36,593 bases of DNA from an uncultured Clostridium sp. (GCA_948471035.1 CAOKRC010000018.1:1-36593); one strand, 5' to 3'; counted from the first letter of the stretch, positions 17,746-27,062 are shown. The notes: a model not told the origin generated them from the letters alone. Made by a program: numbers and translations.

Positions 17746-19644
17746 CTACAAATTTACTTTTTTATAATTAATTCCTAATCTATCTAATGTATCTTCTTCT
17801 CTATTTGTACAAGTAAATAGTATTATCTGCCTATTTTTATATTCTTCATTTATGTATTTTAGTATATTTTCTAGTCTTTTACCATCCCAATAAGCAAATG
17901 TTTCATCTAATATTATTGGTAAATTTTCTGTAGATAAATCACTACCTGCACTAAGTCTTAATGATAGGTATAATTGGTCTATTGTTCCTACACTTAAATT
18001 TTTAGCAAGCATATAGTTTCCATTTGGGGCTTCTACAATCATTCCTTTTGTTTCATCAAATTGTACATTCTTATATTTTCCATTGGATATTTTTTCTATT
18101 ATTTTTGATAGATTGTTTGTAAATTTAGGTGTTATATCTTTTTTCATTATTTCATATGCTTTTTGTATTTCTTGTTTCACTAGATTGATTTGTTCGTTTT
18201 TATTATATAATCCAGTATATTGTTCTTCTAATTCACTGTATTCTTCTTCAAGGTTTGCTAAGTTTTCTAGTTTTGGTATTATATTGTCTTTATCTAATTT
18301 TGTACTATGTAATTTGATTTTATTATCACTTATCTTATTCTGTAATACATTTATATCATATATTAAAGATTCTTTCAAAAGTATTTCATCAATTATTTTT
18401 ATTGGAATTATTCCTATATATTTGTTCCTTAATTTTTCTTTTTCTTCTTTATATTCTTTTTCTAATTTTTCACTTGCTGTTTTTGTTTCTTTTTCTAACT
18501 TTTTACATGAATTATTAAGTATTTCTATTTCATTTTTTATATGCATGTTATTCACATTTTGGAATTCTTCGGTCTTAATATTTCTTATTTTTTTATTATA
18601 TTGTGTATAACCTAAACTTATTAATGTTATTACCCCTAATACTATACTAATTGATGTTAATATATCATTCTTTATTACAGTTATTGATACTATGGTTGCT
18701 AATATAAATATTATAGCTACTAACATTAATATTTTATCTTTGCCTATTTTGCTTTTATTTTCTTGTTTTGTAAAATTTTCTTCTTTAGCTTCATGGTTTT
18801 TACTAGTTAAGTTCTCTATTTTTTTATTGTATTCTTTTATAGTGTCTTCGTTTATTTTTATTTTTTCTTTTTCTAATTGTTGTGTATCTTGTATACTTTT
18901 AAGGTCTTTTAATAATGCTAATTTGCTTTCTTGCTCTTTTACAACTCGTTCTATAGTTTGTTTCTCATTTTCTATATCATATTGTTTATTTTTAAAATTT
19001 GCTAATGCTTCTTTTTCATTGTTTATTTCTTCTAACCTTTTTATAACTATATTTATTGGTCTATCACTTGTTCTATTAGTTCCTATTTCTTTTATTTGTT
19101 TTTTATTTAGTTTTGACATGATTTTTTGATATGAAAGATTGTCCTCTCCTGTGCTTGCTAGGTTAGACATTTTCTGTACAAGTGATAATTGCTCTTTTTC
19201 CTCTAGCTTAGTTTCTTCTTGCATAGAACAAATAGTAGATAAAAATAGTTCTTCATCTACTTTTGTTTGGTCATAGAAAAATTTATTTCCAGTAGTTTTA
19301 TCTATATTGAAACTTTTTGAAATGTCTTCTAATTCTTCATTATATATACTAGGATTTTTCTTTTTGAAATCTCTAAATACTTCGAATTTTTCTCCACTTG
19401 TTAACTCATATGAAATTTTACCTGAAAACTCTCCTCCATCCCATGGAGTGTATCTTTCATTGTCTGGTATAAATTTTCCATTTTTATTTTTTGATAAACC
19501 ATAGAACATCCCCATTATGAATTTAAGTAATGTTGATTTTCCGCTTTCATTTTCTCCATAAATGATGTTTATTCCATCTTCTAATTTTATTTCTTTATTA
19601 AAAAGTTTACCAAAGTTGTTTATTTTTAAATTTAGTATTTTCAT
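17746..19644 (-). CDS. YhaN/SbcC-like SMC-type ATPase
   Basis: Encodes 632 aa. Walker A is GENESGKST (about 31-39), and the N-terminal block continues GMFYGLSKNKNGKF and ERYTPWDGGEFSG, typical of YhaN. Two long coiled-coil arms flank a pair of membrane-like helices (about 305-345). That feature marks YhaN-type proteins and sets them apart from soluble SbcC or Rad50. The C-terminal ABC signature LSVGTIDQLYLSLRLS and Walker B LPIILDETFAYWD are present. It pairs with the nuclease-like gene just upstream (14-nt gap) and should act with it on DNA ends. Confidence 0.85.
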   Translation of the reverse strand: MKILNLKINNFGKLFNKEIKLEDGINIIYGENESGKSTLLKFIMGMFYGLSKNKNGKFIPDNERYTPWDGGEFSGKISYELTSGEKFEVFRDFKKKNPSIYNEELEDISKSFNIDKTTGNKFFYDQTKVDEELFLSTICSMQEETKLEEKEQLSLVQKMSNLASTGEDNLSYQKIMSKLNKKQIKEIGTNRTSDRPINIVIKRLEEINNEKEALANFKNKQYDIENEKQTIERVVKEQESKLALLKDLKSIQDTQQLEKEKIKINEDTIKEYNKKIENLTSKNHEAKEENFTKQENKSKIGKDKILMLVAIIFILATIVSITVIKNDILTSISIVLGVITLISLGYTQYNKKIRNIKTEEFQNVNNMHIKNEIEILNNSCKKLEKETKTASEKLEKEYKEEKEKLRNKYIGIIPIKIIDEILLKESLIYDINVLQNKISDNKIKLHSTKLDKDNIIPKLENLANLEEEYSELEEQYTGLYNKNEQINLVKQEIQKAYEIMKKDITPKFTNNLSKIIEKISNGKYKNVQFDETKGMIVEAPNGNYMLAKNLSVGTIDQLYLSLRLSAGSDLSTENLPIILDETFAYWDGKRLENILKYINEEYKNRQIILFTCTNREEDTLDRLGINYKKVNL

Positions 19645-19658
19645 AAATTAATCCTTTC

Positions 19659-20727
19659 TCACATTGCTTCTAACCCTATTTCTATTGCTTTAATAATTTC
19701 TTCTTCATTATCTATAGTAATTTTTTCTAACATATTTTTTACAAATATTCCTTTTAAACTTTTCTCCTTTGCTAGTTCTTCAAGATTTATTTTTAGTTTA
19801 GTGTTATCTTTAATTTTGATTATATTTTTATTTTCTATTAATTTTAGTAGCTCATATGTGTTTATTTCAAAATTTCTTTCTCCTGTTATAATAATTTTGT
19901 AATATTTATTTTCTTCTATTTTCATACTATTTAGTTTTTCTATTAACTCTTCTTTTGATATAATCTCGCTTATATCTATCTTATCTTCTATAAACTCTGT
20001 TTCATCAACTGGTATAAATGATATTTCTAATTTTTTATTTTTTTCTATGTTTCCAACCATCATTCCATGACTACCTAGTTCATCGAATCCTAAACTTATA
20101 GTAGAACCTGGATATACTATATTTTGACCTTGTTCTTCATTATAATATGGTTTATGTATGTGTCCTAATGCTATATAGTCAAAACCTAGTGCCTTTAATT
20201 CTCTTTTTGAAATTGGATTATATTGCATATCCTCTTTGTTTGATGTATCTAACGCACCATGCGTTATTAAAATATTTATTTTGCTTGGATTTTCTATTTT
20301 TATTTCATTTAGATTAGAATTTTGTTTGTAGAAATTATCAAACCCAAATCCATATATATCCGCTTCAACTTCTTCTACTTTTCCGGACTTTTTCATCAAA
20401 AATATGTACATTTGAATTCCAATTAAAGTTATTATAATATGAGTCTTTTATTTTTGGATCATGATTTCCTGGTACTATGTATATTTTAGTATTTGGTATT
20501 TCTTTAAATAAATTATTTATATATTCAATTGTACTAGATTTTACATATTCATGTTCATATAAATCACCTGCAATAAATAAATAATCTATTTCGTTTTGTG
20601 CTATATAATCTATTATTTGCTTAAATGCTTTTCTTTGTTCTAATCTTCTTTTATCTCCTAAATCATTTCTTGAAAGTGTTGTAAATGGTACATCAAAATG
20701 CATATCTGCTATATGTACAAATTTCAT
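19659..20727 (-). CDS. SbcD/YhaO-like DNA exonuclease, one CGG +1 site
   Basis: Encodes 355 aa after recoding. Calcineurin-like phosphoesterase motifs: DMHFD near the start, GDLYEHE, VPGNHDP, then after the recoded site ITHGALD and ALGHIHKP. Conventional reading splits it between the third and fourth metal motifs, so neither half could hold the two-metal centre. Skipping the C at 20385 gives DEKVGKVEEVEADIYG (Gly115). I chose ATG 20727, 8 nt after GAGGGAG. It is translated just ahead of the SMC partner. Confidence 0.88.
20383..20385 (-). other. CGG +1 recoding site of the SbcD-like gene
   Basis: GAA AAA GTC CGG AAA AGT AGA would run to an early stop. Skipping one C gives AAA GTC GGA AAA GTA GAA GAA. 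Because two Cs adjoin, which of them is skipped is undefined. Confidence 0.82.
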
Positions 20728-20764
20728 AATTTTATCTCCCTCTATCAAAATAGTTTTTATTTTA

Positions 20765-20793
20765 TTGACAAATCTTATTTTCTATAATATAAT
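20765..20793 (+). promoter_or_regulatory. Promoter of the second antisense RNA
   Basis: TTGACA (20765-20770), 17-bp spacer, TATAAT (20788-20793). The -10 region lies inside a 14-bp inverted repeat (CTTATTTTCTATAA ... TTATAGAAAATAAG, 20774-20809). Confidence 0.78.
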
Positions 20794-20799
20794 ATTTAT

Positions 20800-20886
20800 A
20801 GAAAATAAGGTCCACAAAGCGTGGTTACCATTATGATATGTTTTTTTGATACACATCTCTATGGCACAGAGATGTGTATCGTTTTA
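20800..20886 (+). ncRNA. Candidate antisense RNA of the second toxin-like locus
   Basis: A transcript of about 85 nt from the promoter at 20765-20793 to the hairpin at 20848-20880. Its 5' part carries GAAAATAAGG (20801-20810) and GTGGTTACCAT (20821-20831). The convergent toxin-like mRNA carries the same two blocks in the same order in its own leader (21061-21052 and 21040-21030). TGGTTACCA is nearly self-complementary (8 of 9), so the leaders could kiss. No ORF. Ends are inferred. Confidence 0.5.
20848..20880 (+). terminator. Terminator of the second antisense RNA
   Basis: GATACACATCTCT paired with AGAGATGTGTATC around a 7-nt loop, followed by GTTTTATTT. The same hairpin lies just beyond the stop of the 37-aa peptide gene on the other strand, where it is followed by an A-run and not a T-run. 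It is therefore a weaker terminator in that direction. Confidence 0.78.
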
Positions 20887-20997
20887 TTTGCTAATAATTA
20901 CAACTAAAGCTATAATTAAGGCAACTGCTATAATAGTTATTGCACATAATCCTATAAAAAGTAATATCACTAACTGTATTAATGCTCTTTCTATCAT
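20884..20997 (-). CDS. 37-aa hydrophobic membrane peptide, candidate type I toxin
   Basis: ATG 20997 follows AGGAGGTGG closely and encodes 37 aa: MIERALIQLVILLFIGLCA followed by an unbroken Ile/Val/Ala helix ending in SK. A single membrane helix with a charged end is typical of type I toxins. It has its own promoter (21069-21097). The leader can pair ACCATC with GGTGGT and hide the ribosome site. A convergent short RNA ends at its 3' side. The architecture parallels the locus at 866-1121, with no sequence similarity that I can see. Toxicity is inference. Confidence 0.6.
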   Translation of the reverse strand: MIERALIQLVILLFIGLCAITIIAVALIIALVVIISK

Positions 20998-21068
20998 TCG
21001 CACCACCTCCTATTCTTATGTATAGTGAGATGGTAACCACATCCTGCTTTTCCTTATTTTCAATTAGC

Positions 21069-21097
21069 ATTATATATAATAAATGTTAAAAAGTCAA
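21069..21097 (-). promoter_or_regulatory. Promoter of the 37-aa peptide mRNA
   Basis: On the minus strand, TTGACT (21097-21092), 17-bp spacer, TATAAT (21074-21069). Confidence 0.72.
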
Positions 21098-21172
21098 TAT
21101 ATTTTAAAACATTTGTTTTTACTGTCGTAAATATTCCGTTTTTCTCCAAATTTGAATTAATATATGTGTAGA

Positions 21173-21320
21173 GGTTGCATGTCATGCAACCCAAATCTTT
21201 GAATTTATACAATTTTTTTAATTTATTCGCTATATAAATTCACATACAACATTCTAAATTTTGAAATTTGAAAATATTTATATTTTTATCATAGGGGATT
21301 GCATGGTATGCAACCCCCTA
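21173..21320. repeat. Two related palindromes around GTTGCATG
   Basis: GGTTGCATG-T-CATGCAACC (21173-21191) and TAGGGGATTGCATG...ATGCAACCCCCTA (21292-21320). They lie between the second toxin-like locus and the traG-like operon. The second has the same GGGG/CCCCTA outer frame as the other GC-rich palindromes. Confidence 0.65.
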
Positions 21321-21348
21321 CATTAAAAAATTATTCTCAGCCACAATC

Positions 21349-21380
21349 AAAAAACCAGTAACGTTAGTTACTGGTTTTTT
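21349..21380. terminator. Terminator after the TraG-like gene
   Basis: AACCAGTAAC paired with GTTACTGGTT around GTTA, flanked by A-run and T-run. It lies just beyond the stop at 21384 and is usable in both directions. Confidence 0.85.
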
Positions 21381-21383
21381 GGT

Positions 21384-23397
21384 TTAATCATTATCGTCTA
21401 ATGGACCAAATAGTTCATCAAATTTTGCTTCTAATTCTTTTTGTAAGTCTACATCTAATTCATCTTCTAATGTTTTATCTCCTTGTGGTAATATTGGTGC
21501 TTCAACTTGCTTTACCTGCTCCTTTACCTGCTCTACTTTTATTTCTTCTAATTTTTGTTCTTCTTTAGGTTTGCTTGCTTCTTCTGGCTCATCAAATAAG
21601 TCGTCTAATGATTCTACTTTTAAGTTATCTACTTGTTTTTTCTTTTCATCTTCTGGTACATATGGATTATATGGATTGTATTTTCTCCATTCTCCTCTAT
21701 CTACCCCTTCCACATCATTATGGCTTATTGTATATGCATCTAATTTTTTTGCCATTCCTGTTTGGAAATAATAATATTTTTCTGCCTTTACTGGTTTTAT
21801 TCCTTTTTCATATATGATACATAGGTCATTATCCATTCTTCTTAATTCATCTGGTGTCATAAGTGCTCTTGCCATTACTTGGTCTGATACATTTACTCCT
21901 TGTCTCCAATTATGCTTGTCTTTATTTACTGATACACTTTCTCTTTCTATTGTCTTTTCTCCTAATGCTTTTGAAAAGTATTCTACTGTTTTTTGTGAAT
22001 TACTTCCTAAGAATACGTGTGTATCACAGTTACCGATTATGGTTTCATATGATTTTTCATATACTGCTTCTAATTGATCTAAGTTTTGTAAAATAACACT
22101 GAATGATATTTTCCTACTTCTTGATGTTGATATTTTTTTATCAAAGTCTGGTACTTTACCAATGTTTGCAAACTCATCTAATATGAAGTATGTTGGTGTT
22201 GGTAATTTTCCTCCATTTCTATCTGCAAAATCGTATAGTTGTTGTATCATTTGTGAGAAGAATATTGTAAGTAAGAAATCGTATGCTGTATGTGTATCTG
22301 ATGATATAACGTATACAGCTGTTTTTTTGCTTCCTATTTCTTCAAAATCTATTGTATTTGTAGATGTTAGTTCTGCTATTTCACTAGAATCAAATTTTCC
22401 TAGTTTTGATTGTAAGCTAGATAGTATTGAACCATATGTTTTTTCTGGTGCGATTTCAATTGATTTATAGTTCATTCTAGCTGGATGGTCGTAAGGTAAT
22501 TGATTCATTAATTCAGTAAGTAAGTTGCTTCCACCATTTTTGTTTGCTGCTCTAACTAATTCTGCACAACTTGCTAGGTTTTGTTCTTCTGGTGGTCTTG
22601 TTGCTATTAAGTAATAAATTAGTGCTTTTAATAGCATTTCTGCCATATCATCCCAATATGGGTCTTGTCCTGATTCAGACTTTTGCCCTTTTACTACTGT
22701 GTTTGCTATAACGTCTACATCTAATTCACTTGATATGTGCATAAGAGGATTATATCCATCACTATTTTGTGGTCGTACTAAATTTAATACTTTTATATCA
22801 TATCCATGTTGTTTTAGGTATCCTGCTGTTTTATCGTATAATTCTCCTTTTGGATCTGTAAATACGTATGAACCAAGCATTTGATATGCATTTGGTATTG
22901 AATATGATGCAGATTTACCAGAACCTGAACCGTCCAACTACTAATACGTTTACATTTCCTCTTTTATCTACTGGTAAGTAGTTATCTTTTGCTAGAATTA
23001 TTCCTTTTTTATTACTTAGAATTCTGTATTGCTCTCCATTTTTTGACCAATCACTTGAACCATGCTCTATATCTGAGTATTCATTTTTTGGAGCTGTTTT
23101 TATTAACCCAATTAATACAAATATTGCATATGCTACACTAAATTTTAATAGTGTTGAAAAAAATGTTCCTATATAATTAGGGGTAAATGTTTTTCCTATA
23201 ACTGTTCCTAAGTTTACAACTCCATCATATATTCCACTAAAGAATTTTGCCATATCAAATTCTCCGCCGACCGATGCATTTGTAATGCTATATGCTATTG
23301 GCATGACAAATACTATGGATAAAATTACCCATAGTACTGCAAATATTATAAAATTCTTTTTATTTCTTCTCATAGCTCCTTCTATTTTATATCCCAT
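21384..23397 (-). CDS. TraG/VirD4-type coupling ATPase, one CGG +1 site
   Basis: Encodes 670 aa after recoding. It has two N-terminal membrane helices (about 16-38 and 80-103), then the RecA-like ATPase: Walker A GGSGSGKS (155-162), FTDPKGELYD, FILDEFANIGKVPDF (Walker B) and TSRSRKISFSVILQN. The acidic Glu/Lys-rich tail (last ~90 residues) could bind partners. Family members couple substrate DNA to a type IV secretion channel. Conventional reading breaks inside the P-loop; skipping the C at 22932 creates it. Two small genes precede it, but no relaxase or VirB4 is in the window, so it may be an element remnant or a domesticated gene. Confidence 0.88.
22930..22932 (-). other. CGG +1 recoding site inside the TraG Walker A motif
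   Basis: GTT GGA CGG TTC AGG TTC TGG TAA would stop. Skipping the C gives GTT GGA GGT TCA GGT TCT GGT AAA TCT, i.e. VGGSGSGKS. The ATP-binding loop exists only in the recoded protein. Confidence 0.92.
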
Positions 23398-23426
23398 AGA
23401 AATTCACCTCTATCTTTTGTATAAGT

Positions 23427-23810
23427 TTATCTGTCAATATCAGCTGTATCTCTTGCTATTTCACCATGTTGTTCCTTACTATCTTTTATAATTTCTTTTA
23501 TGCTTTTTAATCCTTTTTCTTCCATAAATCTCTTAGTTGCTTTTTTCGATTCACTAGCTGAGATTGCTTTAGACATCATTGTTTTTTCTAATGAATTATC
23601 AAATCTAGATAGTGTTATTCCGTTTTCTCTAATACCTGTATATTCTTCTATTTTAATTGACATTTCACCCTCTAGCATTGTTATTCTATATTGAGGTATT
23701 TCTTTTTTATTTCCATCAGCTTCAAATTCTTTAATTTTTTCATTATACCCTACTTTTTCAAAACAAACCTTTGCAGTTTTTTCTATTGGTTTTTCAATTG
23801 AATTTTCCAT
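23427..23810 (-). CDS. 127-aa unknown protein upstream of traG-like gene
   Basis: Encodes 127 aa, acidic and soluble, no recognised domain. The centre alternates strand-like segments (YRITMLEGEMSIKIEEYTG), and the C-terminus is charged and helical (SESKKATKRFMEEKGLKSIK). It lies between the 171-aa unknown and the TraG-like gene with short gaps (12 and 29 nt), so all three are probably one operon. The likely role is with the coupling protein, by context only. Its AAC GGA holds an out-of-frame CGG. Confidence 0.65.
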   Translation of the reverse strand: MENSIEKPIEKTAKVCFEKVGYNEKIKEFEADGNKKEIPQYRITMLEGEMSIKIEEYTGIRENGITLSRFDNSLEKTMMSKAISASESKKATKRFMEEKGLKSIKEIIKDSKEQHGEIARDTADIDR

Positions 23811-23822
23811 TTTTACTCTCCT

Positions 23823-24338
23823 TTAATCTTCTCTTATTTCAAATGCGAAATAAGATTTATATGGTTTTAATTTACACTTACCTTTCACTTCATTGGTTTC
23901 TTCATCCAAATATACTATTGGTTTTATTTCTTCTGTGGTTTCTGGGTCAATTATTGATATTGGCCTTTTTAAATTTGGTGTATACTTAAATTCTTTATAT
24001 ACAGAATTTTCTTCTGAATATAATGTATTAAATTTAACAGGCATTGGCTTTTTAGAAATACGTAATCTTTCTTCTTCCATAATGCCAGTATTTACAACTA
24101 CTTTATCTTTCCCAAATGATAATATAACTAACTCGTCTCCATTAACTGATGGATTATCAACAAAAAAATTCTTTCTTTTTAATTCTCCATTTAATTCCTC
24201 CATATAATCCAATCTTTCAACTGTGAATTTTGGTGAATCTTTTAAAAACTCTTTTTCTGTTCTATTTATTCTGTATATTACTGTATTTACATCTTTTGGG
24301 TCTGTTATACTAAAATGCTTGCCTTGAAAACTTTCCAT
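23823..24338 (-). CDS. 171-aa unknown protein, first gene of traG-like operon
   Basis: Encodes 171 aa from ATG 24338 (MESFQGKHFSITDPKDVNTV), which has GGGG 7 nt upstream; an ATG ten codons earlier lacks a clear site. Mainly beta-strand-like with many Lys and Glu; no signal peptide or membrane segment. No family recognised. Together with the 127-aa gene it precedes the TraG-like ATPase. Confidence 0.65.
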   Translation of the reverse strand: MESFQGKHFSITDPKDVNTVIYRINRTEKEFLKDSPKFTVERLDYMEELNGELKRKNFFVDNPSVNGDELVILSFGKDKVVVNTGIMEEERLRISKKPMPVKFNTLYSEENSVYKEFKYTPNLKRPISIIDPETTEEIKPIVYLDEETNEVKGKCKLKPYKSYFAFEIRED

Positions 24339-24445
24339 TTTATTACCCCACTTTTTATTTTTTATCATATGTATAGTTGTTCTTTTTTACCACTATACAC
24401 AATTATATACCTTTTTACTTATTATGTCAATGCTTTTTGTGGTTT

Positions 24446-25363
24446 TTATTTATGTAAACGCTGATTTGCTCTTGGGTTAAAGGTTGATATTTGTTTCATC
24501 TTTTCATATAGTTCTTTTTCTTGTTCAGTTAATTTCTTTGGCACTACTATTTTTACTATTGCTGTAAGGTCTCCTCTTCCACCTTTTCCATCTTTATATC
24601 CTTTTCCTGGTATACGTAGTTTTTCTCCACTTTCTATTCCTGCTGGAACATACACTGAAACTGTGTCATCTATTCCTTCAAGGTTTACTCTTGTTCCTAA
24701 TGCCGCTTCCCATGGTGTTAAATATAGTGATGTGTATAAATCATATCCCATTAATTCAAATGTGCTATTTTTTTCGATTTTAATCCTTATAAATAAATCT
24801 CCATTTTTTCCACCGTTTTGTCCTAGCTTACCTTGTCCTATTAATCTAATTTTTTCACCATCTCTAATTCCTGCTGGTACTTTAATATTAAAAGTCTTCA
24901 TTTTTGCATCTACTGTTCTTAGTGATATTTTTTTATTCATTCCATAGAATGCTTCCATAATAGAAATTGGTACTTCGGTTTCTATATTTTCACCTTTTAT
25001 TTGTGGTTTTTTATTGTCTTTCCTTTCTTCTTTTGATTCTCCTTTTATATTCCCAAAAAACATATTGAAGAAATCACTAAATACTGCATCTCTTCCTCGT
25101 TTACTTTCTTGGTATTCTTGTTTTTTTCTTTTATTTCCAACATGAGTATTCCACATTCTGTCATATTTTCTTTTTGATACTCCATTAGATAATACTTGAT
25201 ATGCTTCGTTTATATCTTTAAACCTTTCTTCTGAGGCTATATTTCCTACATTAACATCTGGATGATATTTTTTTGCTTGTTCACGATATGCTTGTTTTAT
25301 ATCTTCCATTGTTCCTTTATTATCTTCTAATCCTAGTATTTTATAATAGTCTTTAAAAATCAT
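24446..25363 (-). CDS. DnaJ-like co-chaperone without zinc fingers (CbpA type)
   Basis: Encodes 305 aa. A J domain (about 3-70) with the HPD tripeptide in KKYHPDVNVG; a charged linker with a Phe-rich FSDFFNMFFGN; then two C-terminal substrate-binding domains (VPISIMEAFYGMNKKISLRT, VPAGIRDGEKIRLIGQGKLG, VPAGIESGEKLRIPGKGY). The CxxCxGxG zinc fingers of true DnaJ are missing. It stimulates DnaK ATPase. Monocistronic or first before the TraG operon (77 nt or more apart). Its CGG is out of frame (AAC GGT). Confidence 0.88.
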   Translation of the reverse strand: MIFKDYYKILGLEDNKGTMEDIKQAYREQAKKYHPDVNVGNIASEERFKDINEAYQVLSNGVSKRKYDRMWNTHVGNKRKKQEYQESKRGRDAVFSDFFNMFFGNIKGESKEERKDNKKPQIKGENIETEVPISIMEAFYGMNKKISLRTVDAKMKTFNIKVPAGIRDGEKIRLIGQGKLGQNGGKNGDLFIRIKIEKNSTFELMGYDLYTSLYLTPWEAALGTRVNLEGIDDTVSVYVPAGIESGEKLRIPGKGYKDGKGGRGDLTAIVKIVVPKKLTEQEKELYEKMKQISTFNPRANQRLHK

Positions 25364-25418
25364 TTAACATCCTCCCATATTTATGGTGCATTTATTATAT
25401 CAAGATTATGTATATTTT

Positions 25419-25826
25419 TCAAGACTTTATGTAAAAAATGCTGATTTCTACTACATTATCATATTTTTCTCCATTTTCTAGTTCTATTTCATATTCTAAA
25501 TATATTTTTTCTATCATATTATCACATTTTGATATTTCAATTTGTTTAGTTGTTACTTCTAAGTTAATATCTCCATATGGGGTAGCCAAAATAGAATGGC
25601 TTTTGTTTTCTAAATCAAATATCATAGCTTGTCCATTTCTATCTGTAATAACCTTTTTTTCTAATATTGTTATTTTAAATTTTAGTTCTTGTTCTTCATA
25701 TTTTTCTGTAAATTCTAGAATTGTACCATTATTATGATAATCTATTTTTCCTAAACATTTATGAGTTTCGCCTTCTTCATGGTCTTTAAAAATTTGTTTT
25801 GAAGTTATTTCTACATTTACTTGCAT
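25419..25826 (-). CDS. DUF1934 (YwiB-like) beta-barrel protein
   Basis: Encodes 135 aa with alternating strands and a calycin-like pattern: MQVNVEITSKQIF, DYHNNGTILEFTEKY, SHSILATPYGDINLEVTTKQ, KIYLEYEIELENGEKYDNVVEI. The segment ILATPYGDINLEVTT is the part that points to DUF1934, small cytosolic proteins of unknown function in Firmicutes. Starts ATG 25826 after AAGGAGG. 56 nt upstream of the DnaJ-like gene. Confidence 0.72.
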   Translation of the reverse strand: MQVNVEITSKQIFKDHEEGETHKCLGKIDYHNNGTILEFTEKYEEQELKFKITILEKKVITDRNGQAMIFDLENKSHSILATPYGDINLEVTTKQIEISKCDNMIEKIYLEYEIELENGEKYDNVVEISIFYIKS

Positions 25827-25884
25827 TTTTGTCCTCCTTTTTTGTAATTTGCTTTTATGTATTTGATATAATTCAAATATGCGT

Positions 25885-25932
25885 GCAGATTATAACATCT
25901 GCCCCTACATTATTTATCACTTGTGTAGGGGG
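25885..25932. repeat. Double GC-rich palindrome
   Basis: GCAGAT...ATCTGC followed at once by CCCCTACA...TGTAGGGG. It is a member of the GGGG/CCCCTAC family in the gap between ddl and the DUF1934 gene. Confidence 0.65.
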
Positions 25933-25997
25933 CGATGCCATCATCTCCTCATGTGTTCTAAATTGTATTTAATCGATTTTCTATTTCCTACATTTTT

Positions 25998-27062
25998 CTA
26001 TTTTTTATTTTGAGCTAATTCTATCAATTTATCTAATAAATCCTTATATTCTATTCCTTCATACTCAAATAATTTTGGATACATACTTATTTTTGTGAAT
26101 CCTGGCAATGTGTTTATTTCATTTATATATATCTTATTTGTTCCATTTTCTAAGAAGAAATCTACTCTTGATAATCCTTTTCCATCTATTGCTTTATATG
26201 CTTTTACTGCTTGTTTTCTTATTTCATTTTGTATACTTGCATCAATTTTTGCTGGTATATCAGTTTTTGATTCTGCATTTTTATATTTTGCATCATAGCT
26301 ATAAAATTCTTCTGCTGGTAAAATTTCTCCTAAATGCGATGCTACTACTTCTTCATTACCAAGTACTGCACATTCTAATTCTCTTCCATTTATTCCTTCT
26401 TCTATTAAAATTTTTTTATCAAATTTCGTTGCATATTCTATCGCATTTTTTAATTCTTCTTTTGTACCTGCTTTATTAATTCCTACACTTGAACCAGAGT
26501 TTGATGGTTTTATAAACATTGGATATTTTAGATTTTTTTCTACTATATTACATATTTCATCTATATTAAATCTTTTTTCATTAAATTCTTTATCTACATA
26601 AATATATTCTTCTTTATCTTTTCTTATATATTCATATTTTGCTTGATTAATTTTTGCTTTTTCAAATATAACTTTTGCATATACTTTATCCATTCCAACA
26701 CTTGATGCAAGAACTCCACAGCCTACGAATGGCACTTGAATTAATTCAAATATTCCTTGTATAGTTCCATCTTCTCCGTAAGCTCCATGTAATACAGGAA
26801 ATATTACTTCCATTTTTGATAAATATTCTAATACATCTTTAATTTCCTTTATTTCGTTTATTTCTTCGCTTATTTCTAATGTTTTTATCTCGTTTATTGG
26901 TTTTGTATATTTATACCACTCACCTTTTTTTGATATGTATATTGGATATATTTCATATTTTTCTTTGTCTAGGTTTTCAATAACAGATGTTCCTGATACA
27001 ATTGATACATCATGTTCTGTAGATATACCTCCAAATATGACTCCTAATTTTAATTTACTCAT
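25998..27062 (-). CDS. ddl: D-alanine--D-alanine ligase
   Basis: Encodes 354 aa, ATP-grasp. It joins two D-Ala for the peptidoglycan stem. Visible: VIFGGISTEHDVSIVSG (N-terminal lobe), LHGAYGEDGTIQGIFELIQVPFVG, KPSNSGSSVGI (Gly-rich loop), SRVDFFLENGTNKIYINEINTLPGFT (Mg-binding end). The sequence is somewhat long with an insert around residues 135-170, as in clostridial and VanG-like ligases; ordinary Ddl is the simplest call. It lies 55 nt downstream of murF, which uses its product. Its CGG is out of frame (TAC GGA). Confidence 0.92.
   Translation of the reverse strand: MSKLKLGVIFGGISTEHDVSIVSGTSVIENLDKEKYEIYPIYISKKGEWYKYTKPINEIKTLEISEEINEIKEIKDVLEYLSKMEVIFPVLHGAYGEDGTIQGIFELIQVPFVGCGVLASSVGMDKVYAKVIFEKAKINQAKYEYIRKDKEEYIYVDKEFNEKRFNIDEICNIVEKNLKYPMFIKPSNSGSSVGINKAGTKEELKNAIEYATKFDKKILIEEGINGRELECAVLGNEEVVASHLGEILPAEEFYSYDAKYKNAESKTDIPAKIDASIQNEIRKQAVKAYKAIDGKGLSRVDFFLENGTNKIYINEINTLPGFTKISMYPKLFEYEGIEYKDLLDKLIELAQNKK

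Noticed and set aside
17746-19644. Canonical SbcC/Rad50
   Set aside because: The shorter length and the internal pair of membrane-like helices fit YhaN-type proteins better.
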